The position numbers and the translations under genes are program-made. Source: Nitrospira sp. (lineage in GTDB: Bacteria; Nitrospirota; Nitrospiria; Nitrospirales; Nitrospiraceae). From it: a stretch of 64,000 nt of DNA. This document shows positions 32,328 through 40,409 of the stretch, one piece after another (within the stretch, counting starts at the first letter, position 1; every line of letters starts with the position of its first letter). The stretch covers positions 528,540-592,539 of the forward strand of contig CP092081.1 of assembly GCA_022226935.1 (NCBI GenBank). Reading direction: 5' to 3'. The notes beneath the pieces are model-generated. The model ran no database searches and was not told the DNA's origin. It was given only the letters and a program-made list of their open reading frames with translations.

Positions 32328-34337
32328 ATGATGCGCGAGCCTGATGAGCCGGCAGAGCCTATAGATGCGCCGCTGGTGCCAGCCTCCGTGTCGCTGCCGG
32401 AGATCACGCCCAAGGCCGTTGTGCTCTCGATCCTGCTGGCCGCCGTCTTGGCGGGCGCCAATGCCTACCTGGGACTCTTTGCGGGAATGACCGTTTCCGC
32501 TTCGATTCCCGCCGCCGTCGTGTCGATGGCGGTGCTGCGCCTGTTTCGCCGGTCCAATATTCTGGAAAACAATATCGTGCAAACTGCCGCCTCCTCGGGT
32601 GAAGCGTTGGCGGCGGGAGTGATTTTCACGATTCCAGGATTGGTCCTGATCGGCTATTGGACGAGCTTCGACTATTGGCAAACCTTCACCGTGTCCTTGG
32701 TCGGCGGCGTGCTGGGGGTATTGTTCACGATACCTTTGCGCCGCGCCTTGATCATTCATGGGCGCCTGCGTTTTCCTGAGGGAGTCGCTACAGCTGAAGT
32801 GCTGAAGATCGGCGCGTCATCGGGTGGCAATGCCGGTCGCCGGGTTCGGCTGTTATTAGGCGCGTCGGCCTTGGGCGGTGGGTTGAAGTTTGCCGAGAGC
32901 GGGTTGAAACTTTGGAGCGAATCGCTGGAGGGAGCGCTTGAGTTTGGCCGTATGACTTTCTACGGGGGACTCAATCTTTCGCCGGCGCTCGTCGCGGTCG
33001 GGTATATCATCGGTCTCAACACGGCGCTGGTGGTTTTTCTGGGTGGGGCGATCGGGTGGCTGGTGCTCCTGCCGTTGTACCAGGCGATTGTGGGGGCGCC
33101 GGCCGGCGCGACTGGTGTGGCGGCAGCCAAGATTGTCTGGAGCGGGCAGATTCGCTACATCGGCATCGGCGCCATGCTGGTGGGCGGAGTCTGGACGCTG
33201 ATTCAGGTGCGAGGGCCGATCCTGCATAGCCTCCGGCAGTTGGTAGCGCTTTATGCTGCCCGTCGTGAGGAAGGGGCCGGGTCGAAGCTATTGCGTACTG
33301 AGCGTGATGCGGATGTGGTCTGGCTGATCGTTCTGATGGTGGCTTCGCTGATTCCCATGCTGATCCTGTACCGCCATTTGCTGGATCACAACATAGTAGC
33401 TGGCGCAGGATTAACCCTGCTGATGGTGGTGACGGCGTTTCTCTTCTCCGCCGTAGCCGGGTACATGGCTGGGCTAGTCGGGAGTTCGAGTAACCCGGTG
33501 TCGGGTGTGACGATCGCCACGATCATGCTGGCGGCGCTGCTTCTACTAGGTATCCTGGGGCGGGAACATCCGGCCGGTCCGGCGGCTGCCCTGCTGGTAG
33601 GGGCCGTCGTCTGCTGTGCCGCAGCCATGGGCGGCGACAATCTGCAAGACTTGAAAACCGGACACTTGGTCGGCGCGACGCCTTGGAAGCAGCAGGTGAT
33701 GCAGATCATCGGGGTGGCGACCGGTGCGGTGGTGATCGTGCCGGTGCTGTTGTTGCTGCAGGCGAAATACGGAATCGGGGTGGCGACCGCCACACATCCC
33801 CATCCGTTGAGTGCTCCCCAGGCGACTCTGATGGCCAATCTTGCCAAGGGAGTGTTTGGCGGGTCATTGCCCTGGCATTTGGTCGGCATCGGGATGGCGC
33901 TCGGTGTGGTGATTATCGGAGTGGACCAGCGGCAGGTACGACATCAGGCTCAGCTCCGTTTCCCCGTATTGGCCGTGGCGCTTGGTATGTACTTGCCGCT
34001 GAAATTGTCGGCCGCGATTTTGTTCGGCGGTTTGCTGGCCGAGTATGTACGGAGGAGTAGACCGGCTTCTGAGACCTCGACAGACGATCAGGGGCTCCTT
34101 TGTGCTGCCGGACTTGTGACGGGTGAAGCCATGGTCGGTATCCTGTTGGCGCTTCCGATTGCATTAAGCTCTTTTTGGCCGTCGTTGGTGGGAGATCCGT
34201 TCCAGTTGTTCGCCGATCCGCCGTTAGGCGGGTGGCCCGGGCTTGTCGCGCTGTCGCTGGTCGGTCTGTTCTTGGTGCGGGCCGCTCAAATCAAAGGACG
34301 TGCCGAGAATGTTCACGCGACCCATAGCGGAACATGA
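32328..34337 (+). CDS. OPT-family oligopeptide/metal-chelate transporter
   Basis: This 669-residue inner-membrane protein has about 15 hydrophobic helices. It starts with an acidic cytoplasmic N-terminus, followed by AVLAGANAYLGLFAGMTVSASIPAAV. The family signatures NIVQTAASSGEALAAGVIFTIPG, SSSNPVSGVTIATIM and GGDNLQDLKTGHLVGATPWKQQ are clear. OPT proteins import small peptides or metal complexes with protons. The ATG pair at 32328/32331 follows rlmI by 4 bases, so the two are probably one transcript. It converges with the XRE regulator. Confidence 0.93.
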   Translation: MMREPDEPAEPIDAPLVPASVSLPEITPKAVVLSILLAAVLAGANAYLGLFAGMTVSASIPAAVVSMAVLRLFRRSNILENNIVQTAASSGEALAAGVIFTIPGLVLIGYWTSFDYWQTFTVSLVGGVLGVLFTIPLRRALIIHGRLRFPEGVATAEVLKIGASSGGNAGRRVRLLLGASALGGGLKFAESGLKLWSESLEGALEFGRMTFYGGLNLSPALVAVGYIIGLNTALVVFLGGAIGWLVLLPLYQAIVGAPAGATGVAAAKIVWSGQIRYIGIGAMLVGGVWTLIQVRGPILHSLRQLVALYAARREEGAGSKLLRTERDADVVWLIVLMVASLIPMLILYRHLLDHNIVAGAGLTLLMVVTAFLFSAVAGYMAGLVGSSSNPVSGVTIATIMLAALLLLGILGREHPAGPAAALLVGAVVCCAAAMGGDNLQDLKTGHLVGATPWKQQVMQIIGVATGAVVIVPVLLLLQAKYGIGVATATHPHPLSAPQATLMANLAKGVFGGSLPWHLVGIGMALGVVIIGVDQRQVRHQAQLRFPVLAVALGMYLPLKLSAAILFGGLLAEYVRRSRPASETSTDDQGLLCAAGLVTGEAMVGILLALPIALSSFWPSLVGDPFQLFADPPLGGWPGLVALSLVGLFLVRAAQIKGRAENVHATHSGT

Positions 34338-34355
34338 TGTGATGGGGAGCGGGAG

Positions 34356-34826
34356 CTAATCGCTGGGTGGTTCAAAGTGTCCTGGCGGACGGGATTGCCA
34401 AGGGACTGTGGCCTGTTTCGATTGTTTTACCAGGCTTCGCAGGCTGACTTCAGCGGCCCGGAGAAGTTTCGGGTCCCCGCTTTGCATGAGTGCAGTGAGA
34501 AGCACGAACAGCGTTCGATCATGCCCGGCTGCCAGGAGCAGCCTTTCAAGCACAGGGTCTGCTCCGGTGAGTGTAGAGAGAGGAGCCGGGTTCTCATCGT
34601 CGTCTTTGCAGAGGAGGTCGAGTTCCGTCGGATGAATGAACAGCCAGGGGAGGGGAATTTTCAGCGCATCGGCCAAGGCTTCCAGCGTCGAGGCATGGGG
34701 ATCAAGCTGTTCAGACTCCAACGACTCTAAAAGATCTGGTGCAATTCCGGCTCGTTGCGCAAAGGCCTGCTCCGAACATTTCTGAGATACTCGCCAAGCG
34801 CGAACCAGGGTTCCGATGTGTGGCAT
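34356..34826 (-). CDS. XRE-type helix-turn-helix regulator
   Basis: This cytosolic DNA-binding protein has 156 residues when started at ATG 34826. The Cro/C1 helix-turn-helix lies at 5-60: LVRAWRVSQKCSEQAFAQRAG then LLESLESEQLDPHASTLEALADAL and KIPLPWLF. The C-terminal half is helical (DRTLFVLLTALMQSG) and could mediate dimerisation or ligand binding. An upstream ATG at 34838 overlaps the -10 box, so 34826, seven bases downstream of it, is preferred and suggests a leaderless message. Targets are unknown. Confidence 0.85.
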   Translation of the reverse strand: MPHIGTLVRAWRVSQKCSEQAFAQRAGIAPDLLESLESEQLDPHASTLEALADALKIPLPWLFIHPTELDLLCKDDDENPAPLSTLTGADPVLERLLLAAGHDRTLFVLLTALMQSGDPKLLRAAEVSLRSLVKQSKQATVPWQSRPPGHFEPPSD

Positions 34827-34833
34827 GGCGCCG

Positions 34834-34863
34834 ATCATACTGCATCCCTTTTCGACACTGCAA
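34834..34863 (-). promoter_or_regulatory. promoter giving a leaderless XRE-regulator transcript
   Basis: On the minus strand TTGCAG (34863-34858) is followed after 18 bases by TATGAT (34839-34834), a 5/6 match to the -10 box. The ATG at 34826 begins 7 bases later, where transcription should start. There is no ribosome-binding site at normal spacing. Confidence 0.5.
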
Positions 34864-35000
34864 TGTCACTTTTCCTGACGTGGTTCGATACTTGTCTGCA
34901 ACATCAATACGTTACGCTCCATTCTCCTAGGTAGAACAAAGGCATACAAATCGGGTAGAATGAGGTGTCTTATTGAATCCCCAGCGAGGAGGATCAGCCG

Positions 35001-35342
35001 ATGTTAGGAACCGACATTCGCGGCATTATGGCCGAAGAGGAAGAAGTCCAGCGGCGGCAAGAGGCCTTGCAGTCGCTGATGTCGATGCGCGAGAGGCTGT
35101 TGCGTGAATCCTTGGAAGCGCGGATCAAGCGGGCACGTGGAACGGGAGACTGGACCAACCTGTCGCCTGCCGAATGTGCCAGTATTTACAAAGAGGAACG
35201 CGTGCACCTCCGGGCTCAACTGGAACGATTGAAGGCCGAGCGGGATCGCACGCGCGGCAAACTGTCGGCTCTCAAGCGGGCGAAGGTGCGCGCGCAACGT
35301 ATCCGTGCCGCGGAAGCCGCTTCCGGTAAAAAACGCAAATAG
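35001..35342 (+). CDS. small basic coiled-coil protein
   Basis: This is a 113-residue cytosolic protein with GAGGAGGATC upstream. It is almost wholly helical and charged: MAEEEEVQRRQEALQSLMSM, LRESLEARIKRARG, then LRAQLERLKAERDRTRGK and a basic end (KKRK). A loop DWTNLSPAECASIYKEE breaks the helix. It looks like a coiled-coil dimer with a basic tail that could bind nucleic acid. No family recognised. A strong hairpin follows the stop. Confidence 0.72.
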   Translation: MLGTDIRGIMAEEEEVQRRQEALQSLMSMRERLLRESLEARIKRARGTGDWTNLSPAECASIYKEERVHLRAQLERLKAERDRTRGKLSALKRAKVRAQRIRAAEAASGKKRK

Positions 35343-35350
35343 CTAGATAG

Positions 35351-35383
35351 CGGGGAGGCGGTGCCATTCGGCACCCCTCCTCG
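35351..35383 (+). terminator. strong hairpin between the coiled-coil gene and trmH
   Basis: GGTGCC at 35360-35365 pairs with GGCACC at 35370-35375 across the loop ATTC. With one bulged C the stem extends outward through CGGGGAGG and CCTCCTCG to 35351 and 35383. No long T-run follows, so it may be a Rho-dependent end, a stability element, or a control on the next gene, whose GTG lies 2 bases downstream. Confidence 0.45.
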
Positions 35384-35385
35384 CA

Positions 35386-36231
35386 GTGCCGTTGACCTTC
35401 AGGTACCTGTTGACCTTCTCATCTCGCACCGTCTCTCGCAACTTTCTCTCCCATATCAGGGATGTCGCTAAGACGAAGCGTACGCGCGACCGGGAACGGG
35501 TCTTTGTGCTCGAAGGCACAAAACCGATCCTGGAATTGGTGCGGTCGGCCCCTCGCCAGATCGTGTGTCTCGTCGTGGCGCCCACGTTTCTCGACCGCCA
35601 GTCGCCGGAAGTCGTGCAAGAGATTGTCGACAGCGGTTGCACCGTCCATACGTGCCCTGAGCATCAGTTGGCTCAATTGTCCGACGTCGAAACCTCGAGC
35701 GGCGCCCTCGCCATCGTGCATCAACCAACCTGGGATCAGGCCGCCATTCTCGCGCGGCCCAGAGTCTTCGGTCTGTACGGAGACATGCTGCAAGACCCGG
35801 CCAATATCGGGACGATTATTCGGACCGCGGCGGGCCTTGATGTGAGTGCCCTATGGATGGCGCCCCATTCAGTCGATGTGTTCAATCCGAAAGTCGTGCG
35901 GGCCACGGCTGGCACGCTGTTTCAACTCCCGATATTTTCTCACACCACTCTTGAGAACCTGCTGGCTTTGGGTTGCACGATTCTGGCCGCCGATGTCGGA
36001 CCTGGCGACGGCAGTGTTCCCATTCGATCGATTCAGTCCATCCCCGCTCGCACCATCGTGGCGATCGGCAGTGAAAGTCGGGGCCTGTCGGACGCGGTCC
36101 TTGACGCCGCCACGGTGCGCTTGACAATTCCATTGAAATCAGGGGTCGAATCCCTCAATGCCGCGACCGCTGCTGCCATTGCCCTGTTTCATCTGTCAGG
36201 ATTGCCGGTCGAGCACAACGTCGCTCATTAG
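35386..36231 (+). CDS. TrmH/SpoU-family RNA 2'-O-methyltransferase
   Basis: The product has about 281 residues. An N-terminal substrate-binding domain (RERVFVLEGTKPILELVRSA) resembles the L30e-like domain of RlmB/TsnR types. It is followed by the SPOUT knot with YGDMLQDPANIGTIIRTAAG, TIVAIGSESRGLS and IPLKSGVESLNAATAAAIALF. These motifs bind SAM and form the dimer active site. The RNA target, tRNA or rRNA, cannot be told. The GTG start is uncertain because it directly follows the hairpin and lacks a ribosome-binding site. Confidence 0.88.
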   Translation: MPLTFRYLLTFSSRTVSRNFLSHIRDVAKTKRTRDRERVFVLEGTKPILELVRSAPRQIVCLVVAPTFLDRQSPEVVQEIVDSGCTVHTCPEHQLAQLSDVETSSGALAIVHQPTWDQAAILARPRVFGLYGDMLQDPANIGTIIRTAAGLDVSALWMAPHSVDVFNPKVVRATAGTLFQLPIFSHTTLENLLALGCTILAADVGPGDGSVPIRSIQSIPARTIVAIGSESRGLSDAVLDAATVRLTIPLKSGVESLNAATAAAIALFHLSGLPVEHNVAH

Positions 36232-36352
36232 GCGCGCTCCGCTTCCAAGACTTCTCGGCCCCCTCGTCCCTGTCGCCGTTGATGGTGATGAAATCCTCCA
36301 GCATGGCTTTCAAGGCATATCGTTCCTGCTCGATTTCCGTCTGGGGCCGCAT
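36155..36352 (-). CDS. possible small protein antisense to the trmH end (weak)
   Basis: A minus-strand frame with protein-like composition (MRPQTEIEQERYALKAMLED, then ITINGDRDEGAEKSW) fills the gap between trmH and radA. It runs from ATG 36352 into the 3' end of trmH, where it becomes an ordinary shadow frame. No ribosome-binding site is seen. The same frame continues upstream with KETEEKKEGWRPPIPVFYRLG, so a longer version is possible. The acidic helical stretch makes pure chance less certain, but I regard it as weak. Confidence 0.22.
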   Translation of the reverse strand: MRPQTEIEQERYALKAMLEDFITINGDRDEGAEKSWKRSAPNERRCARPAILTDETGQWQQRSRH

Positions 36353-36457
36353 GCCCAACCGATAAAAGACCGGAATCGGAGGGCGCCATCCTTCCTTTTT
36401 CTCTTCTGTTTCCTTTACGATGCCAGTACACAGTTCTGGAATCTGGGGCGAAACTGA

Positions 36458-37819
36458 ATGAAGGCGAAGACCACGTTTCATTGTCAGGCCTGCGGCCATC
36501 AGGCGCCGCGCTGGCTTGGACGCTGCCCGGACTGCGGCGGCTGGAACACGCTTAAAGAAGAGCGTCTGCCGGCCGCTCCGAAAGGTCGCCAGGGTATGCC
36601 AGCCACGGCGATGGCGGTGGCCACTGCCATCTCTGACATTGAAATCGTGGGCGAACCGCGGCAGAGCACGGGAATGGGCGAATTCGATCGCGTCCTGGGC
36701 GGCGGCGTGGTGCCCGGTTCTGTCATGTTGATCGGGGGTGATCCCGGTATTGGGAAAACAACCTTGTTGTTGCAAGCTTTGCCGCTGCTGGCGGAAGCGG
36801 GCGAACAGGTCTTGTATGTCTCCGGCGAGGAGTCTCCCCGGCAGATCAAGATGCGGGGTGAACGGCTTGGCATCGGCGGCAAGCATCTGCTCATTCTCGG
36901 AGAGACATCCCTCGAACAAATTCTCAAAGCCATTCAAGAGATCAAGCCGGCGGCGGTTGTCGTGGATTCGATTCAGACGGTCTATACCGAGCAATTGACA
37001 TCGGCGCCGGGCAGTATCAGCCAGGTGCAGGAAGTGGCCGGCCAGCTGATGTGGTTTGCGAAGCGCAATAATGTGCCCGTGTTCATCATCGGACATGTCA
37101 CGAAGGAAGGCGCGATTGCGGGCCCACGCTTGCTGGAACATATCGTCGATACGGTGCTGTACTTCGAAGGCGACAAGAGCCACAGTTTCCGGATCTTGCG
37201 GGCGGTGAAAAACCGGTTCGGGTCGACGAATGAAATCGGGGTGTTCGAAATGAAGGACGGCGGGCTCGAGGAAGTCAGCAACCCGTCCGAACTCTTTCTC
37301 GCCGAACGGCCGCAGCACAGTACCGGCTCCGTGGTGGTGTCCAGTCTCGAGGGAACGCGCCCGATTCTCGTGGAGCTTCAGGCGCTGGTCTCGGGAACGA
37401 ATTATCCGATGCCCAAGCGGATGGCGAACGGGGTGGAGCCGAATCGCTTGTCATTGCTGCTGGCCGTGATGGAAAAACGTTTGGGTATGCACCTCTCGGG
37501 GCAGGACGTCTACGTCAATGTGGTCGGCGGAATCCATATCGATGAACCGGCTATCGATTTAGGCATTGTCGCCGCCGTGACGTCGAGTTTGCGCGAGAGT
37601 CCGATTGATTTCACAACGTTGGTAATGGGCGAAGTCGGCTTGGGGGGCGAAGTCCGGGCGATCAGCCAGGCCGAGTTGCGAATTCGCGAGGCGGCGAAGA
37701 TGGGCTTCAAGCGCTGCCTCTTGCCTGAGCGTAATGTGGCGAAACTCGATCCGGTCGATGGGATTGAATTGATCGGCATTCGTGAGGTTGGAGACGCGCT
37801 GGATGTGGTGCTGGCGTGA
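36458..37819 (+). CDS. radA: DNA repair ATPase RadA (Sms)
   Basis: RadA is a RecA-like helicase that extends recombination intermediates. The 453 residues begin with a four-Cys zinc finger (Cys9, 12, 23, 26; HCQACGHQAPRWLGRCPDCGG). Then come Walker A GGDPGIGKTT (Lys100), the RadA-specific KNRFGSTNEIG, and a C-terminal Lon-like domain (MANGVEPNRLSLLLAVMEKR, GGIHIDEPAIDLGIVAA). Length and domain order are normal. It heads a four-gene unit in which the next gene starts inside its stop codon. Confidence 0.96.
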   Translation: MKAKTTFHCQACGHQAPRWLGRCPDCGGWNTLKEERLPAAPKGRQGMPATAMAVATAISDIEIVGEPRQSTGMGEFDRVLGGGVVPGSVMLIGGDPGIGKTTLLLQALPLLAEAGEQVLYVSGEESPRQIKMRGERLGIGGKHLLILGETSLEQILKAIQEIKPAAVVVDSIQTVYTEQLTSAPGSISQVQEVAGQLMWFAKRNNVPVFIIGHVTKEGAIAGPRLLEHIVDTVLYFEGDKSHSFRILRAVKNRFGSTNEIGVFEMKDGGLEEVSNPSELFLAERPQHSTGSVVVSSLEGTRPILVELQALVSGTNYPMPKRMANGVEPNRLSLLLAVMEKRLGMHLSGQDVYVNVVGGIHIDEPAIDLGIVAAVTSSLRESPIDFTTLVMGEVGLGGEVRAISQAELRIREAAKMGFKRCLLPERNVAKLDPVDGIELIGIREVGDALDVVLA

Positions 37820-38685
37820 AAATCATGGATCATAAAAACGCACACGCGAACCAAACGCGTCAATTACTGAATGTCCTCCTGCTCTGCGTCTTCACGCTCT
37901 CCGGCTGCACCCTGTTTGGCACGAAGGATACCACCCCACTGAAAGAGGCGACGGCGGAACAATTGACCGCCCTCCTACAGGAGCAGGCGGGAGAAGTGCG
38001 TACCATCAAAGGCCTCTTCAGCGCCAAGATTACGGGCGGCATCCTTCCGATCGGCCAACGCGTTCAGGGTACGGTGTTTTATCAACGCCCGAATGCCATC
38101 CGATTGCGCGGGTTTTCGGCGGTGGGAAGTGAAATATTCGAGTTTGTGCAACTGGAAGACCAATTCAAACTGAGGCTGCCGACAATGGGGCGTGAAGTGA
38201 CCGGTCGATCTTCTGAAGCCGATCAGCTGGGGCAGCTCACCCGTCCATTTCAGTTGAGTGTCTGGGCCATGAGCGGCGTGACGGGAACGCAGGCTGTCGG
38301 GTCACAGGAACAGGTTCGATTGTCGGAGGATGGCGCTCGGTACCGGTTGGATGTGCTGACGGCGCCAGGGCCATCCGGCGCGGCTCCGTACGTGAGCCGG
38401 CGGATCTGGTTTGACCGCCGGAATTTGCTGGTGGTGCAGGAAGAACGGCTGACACCCGCCGGCGAAATTGAAGCGACGATGCAGTTCGACGATTATCGGG
38501 CGGTCGGTCCGTTACCGCCGGCGACTCTGGCTTCTAATGGACAGTCGCCTGAGCCCGCCACCCGCATCATGCGTCCTTTTACCATTCGCATGACCGATGG
38601 GCAGGGATCCGGAAGCCTGCAGGTGACGTTTCATGAATTGGTTCCGAATGAGCCGATCAAGCCGGGTGAACTGGGGCGTGTATGA
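37816..38685 (+). CDS. DUF4292/LolB-like outer-membrane lipoprotein
   Basis: The GTG at 37816 overlaps the radA stop (GTGA); ATG 37825 is an alternative. The 289 residues have a lipobox LSGC after LLLCVFTL. The mature part has the beta-strand rhythm of the LolA/LolB fold: GLFSAKITGGILPIGQRVQG, FYQRPNAIRLRGFSAVGSEIFEF, RRIWFDRRNLLVVQEERL, EATMQFDDYRAVG. LolB-type proteins receive lipoproteins or other lipids at the outer membrane. A lipid-binding role is inferred from fold only. Confidence 0.8.
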   Translation: MKIMDHKNAHANQTRQLLNVLLLCVFTLSGCTLFGTKDTTPLKEATAEQLTALLQEQAGEVRTIKGLFSAKITGGILPIGQRVQGTVFYQRPNAIRLRGFSAVGSEIFEFVQLEDQFKLRLPTMGREVTGRSSEADQLGQLTRPFQLSVWAMSGVTGTQAVGSQEQVRLSEDGARYRLDVLTAPGPSGAAPYVSRRIWFDRRNLLVVQEERLTPAGEIEATMQFDDYRAVGPLPPATLASNGQSPEPATRIMRPFTIRMTDGQGSGSLQVTFHELVPNEPIKPGELGRV

Positions 38686-39506
38686 AGACGCCGTCGGATC
38701 GAAACCTCCTGGCAATCGACACCGCGACGGCCTGGCAGAGCGTGGCCTTGCTGCGAGGCGAGAAGGTGCTGGCTCTGGTCGAGCAGGATGCCGAGGGCTC
38801 GCACGCGCGTTCGTTACTGGGCGCCATTGATCGTGTGTTGCGCGAGGGGAACATCACGCTGAAGGAACTTCAGGGCTTGGCGGTGTCGATCGGACCCGGT
38901 TCTTTTACCGGTCTCCGGGTCGGGCTCGCGACCATGTTGGGGTTCCGCGCAGTGCTGGGGCTTCCGATTGCACCGGTCCCCACGTTGGAAGCCATGGCCT
39001 GGAACCTGCGTGACGCGAACGGGCTTTTGGTGCCCGTCCTGAAAAGCCGGCACAACGAAGTGTATTGGGCTGCCTATGAGTGGCTGCCGGAATCGGCCTT
39101 ACGCACCCTCATCGCGGAGCAGGTTGGACCGCCGAGTTCGGTGGCTCGAGTCTCACAACTGGCCAAAGCCTGCACAGTGTTTGGTGATGGATGGCAGGCC
39201 TATGGGAATGATATCAGGGACGCCATCGAGGCCGTCGGCGGGCACGTACGGGAAGCCAACCAGGAGGCGCATCGTCCTTCGGCAGTCAGTGTGGGACTGA
39301 CCGGCCGACAGCGTCTGGACGGAGGACAAATTGCGGAACAGGAATTGGTTCCTCGCTATGTTCAACGTACGGAAGCGGAAGTAAAATTCGATGACCAACA
39401 AGGTCTCTCAGCGCTTGAGCGACGGCGCCAGCGAGTGGCCACGAAGCTGACGCAGCGTCGAGGGCGAGCGATTCCTAAAGGCAGCGATATTCGACGCAGG
39501 ACGTAG
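38682..39506 (+). CDS. tsaB: TsaB, tRNA threonylcarbamoyladenosine synthesis
   Basis: TsaB pairs with TsaD and TsaE to place t6A on ANN-decoding tRNAs. The ASKHA-fold start LLAIDTATAWQSVALL and the family core LKELQGLAVSIGPGSFTGLRVGLAT are clear. The 274 residues are longer than most TsaB proteins, with a basic C-terminal tail (RRRQRVATKLTQRRGR). The ATG overlaps the upstream stop by 4 bases. rimI follows after 26 bases, a classic pairing. Confidence 0.93.
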   Translation: MKTPSDRNLLAIDTATAWQSVALLRGEKVLALVEQDAEGSHARSLLGAIDRVLREGNITLKELQGLAVSIGPGSFTGLRVGLATMLGFRAVLGLPIAPVPTLEAMAWNLRDANGLLVPVLKSRHNEVYWAAYEWLPESALRTLIAEQVGPPSSVARVSQLAKACTVFGDGWQAYGNDIRDAIEAVGGHVREANQEAHRPSAVSVGLTGRQRLDGGQIAEQELVPRYVQRTEAEVKFDDQQGLSALERRRQRVATKLTQRRGRAIPKGSDIRRRT

Positions 39507-39532
39507 TAAGCAGCAGGAGCGTGTTCTCTGAG

Positions 39533-40039
39533 ATGACATCCACTTCCGTCGTGGTTGAACCCGCGACACCAGCCGTTCTTGATGAGGTGCTTGCCATTGA
39601 ACAGGCTTGCTTCTCAGCCCCCTGGACGCGCAAAATGTTGGCAGCCGAACTCTCCGGCAACCAGTTTGCGAACTTTTTGATCGCAAAGTGTCCTGACCCC
39701 CTGTCTGGATCCTTTGCGGTGGTTGGGTATTTTTGTTTTTGGGTCGTGTTTGAGGAAGTCCGGTTGATGAACCTGGCGGTGTTGGGACCGTTTCGGCGGC
39801 AAGGCGTGGCGACGAAGTTGGTGTGCACGGCCCTGCAAACGGGCCTGGAACGTGGTGCATCCAGGGCCATGCTGGAAGTGCGGGAATCGAATCTCGAGGC
39901 CCAGACGCTCTATCGCCGGCTCGGCTTTCGTCAAACCGCCAAACGATCACGGTATTATAATCATCCCGAGGAAGATGCGGTGCTGATGGAAATGGCGCCG
40001 CTGCAGGTGAGTGAGTTGGGTAGGCAGCCTGGAGCGTGA
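39533..40039 (+). CDS. rimI: ribosomal-protein-alanine N-acetyltransferase RimI
   Basis: This is a 168-residue GNAT acetyltransferase. The acetyl-CoA-binding motif A is LGPFRRQGVATKLVCTAL. It is preceded by the strand EEVRLMNLAVL and followed by the RimI hallmark ARAMLEVRESNLEAQTLYRRLGF and RYYNHPEEDAVLM. ATG 39533 is preferred; GTG 39521 is in frame and close to AGGAG. RimI acetylates the N-terminal Ala of ribosomal protein S18. It is the last gene of the radA-tsaB unit. Confidence 0.92.
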   Translation: MTSTSVVVEPATPAVLDEVLAIEQACFSAPWTRKMLAAELSGNQFANFLIAKCPDPLSGSFAVVGYFCFWVVFEEVRLMNLAVLGPFRRQGVATKLVCTALQTGLERGASRAMLEVRESNLEAQTLYRRLGFRQTAKRSRYYNHPEEDAVLMEMAPLQVSELGRQPGA

Positions 40040-40103
40040 GCTCGGGGAGCCGGGTAACGCGATAGTCATCCACGAACGTGTGTAGTCAACCAGGAGGTGC
40101 GAC

Positions 40104-40319
40104 ATGCAGACGGAGACGGCGATCACTGAGCGGTTACGGCAATCCAACACAGAATTCCGCGCGCTGGAAGAATCTCACCATCGCCTCGACGAGAAGCTGG
40201 CCGATTTACAACGACGGCATGTGCTGACGCCGGCGGAAGAAGTGCTGAAGAAACAGCTGCAGAAAGAAAAACTGGCCACAAAGGATAAGATTGCCGAACT
40301 CATTCGATCCTCGCGGTAA
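40104..40319 (+). CDS. DUF465/YdcH-like small helical protein
   Basis: This 71-residue cytosolic protein has an ideal AGGAGGTGCGAC before its ATG. Two helices form a hairpin: FRALEESHHRLDEKLADLQRR and TPAEEVLKKQLQKEKLATKDKIAEL. The HHRLDEK and KKQLQKEKLATKDKI pattern is that of DUF465 (YdcH). The function of the family is not known. Confidence 0.86.
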   Translation: MQTETAITERLRQSNTEFRALEESHHRLDEKLADLQRRHVLTPAEEVLKKQLQKEKLATKDKIAELIRSSR

Positions 40320-40409
40320 CGAGGGTCGGTAGGGGGTTCCGCGCCGGTCTCTTCTCGCGGACGGATAGGAGCGGGGAGACGGAGCGCCAGGCATCGGTTC
40401 GGACCGGAC

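Noticed and set aside
39408-40073. 221-codon minus-strand frame over rimI
   Set aside because: Low-complexity Pro/Ser/Arg-rich product opposite a clear acetyltransferase gene.
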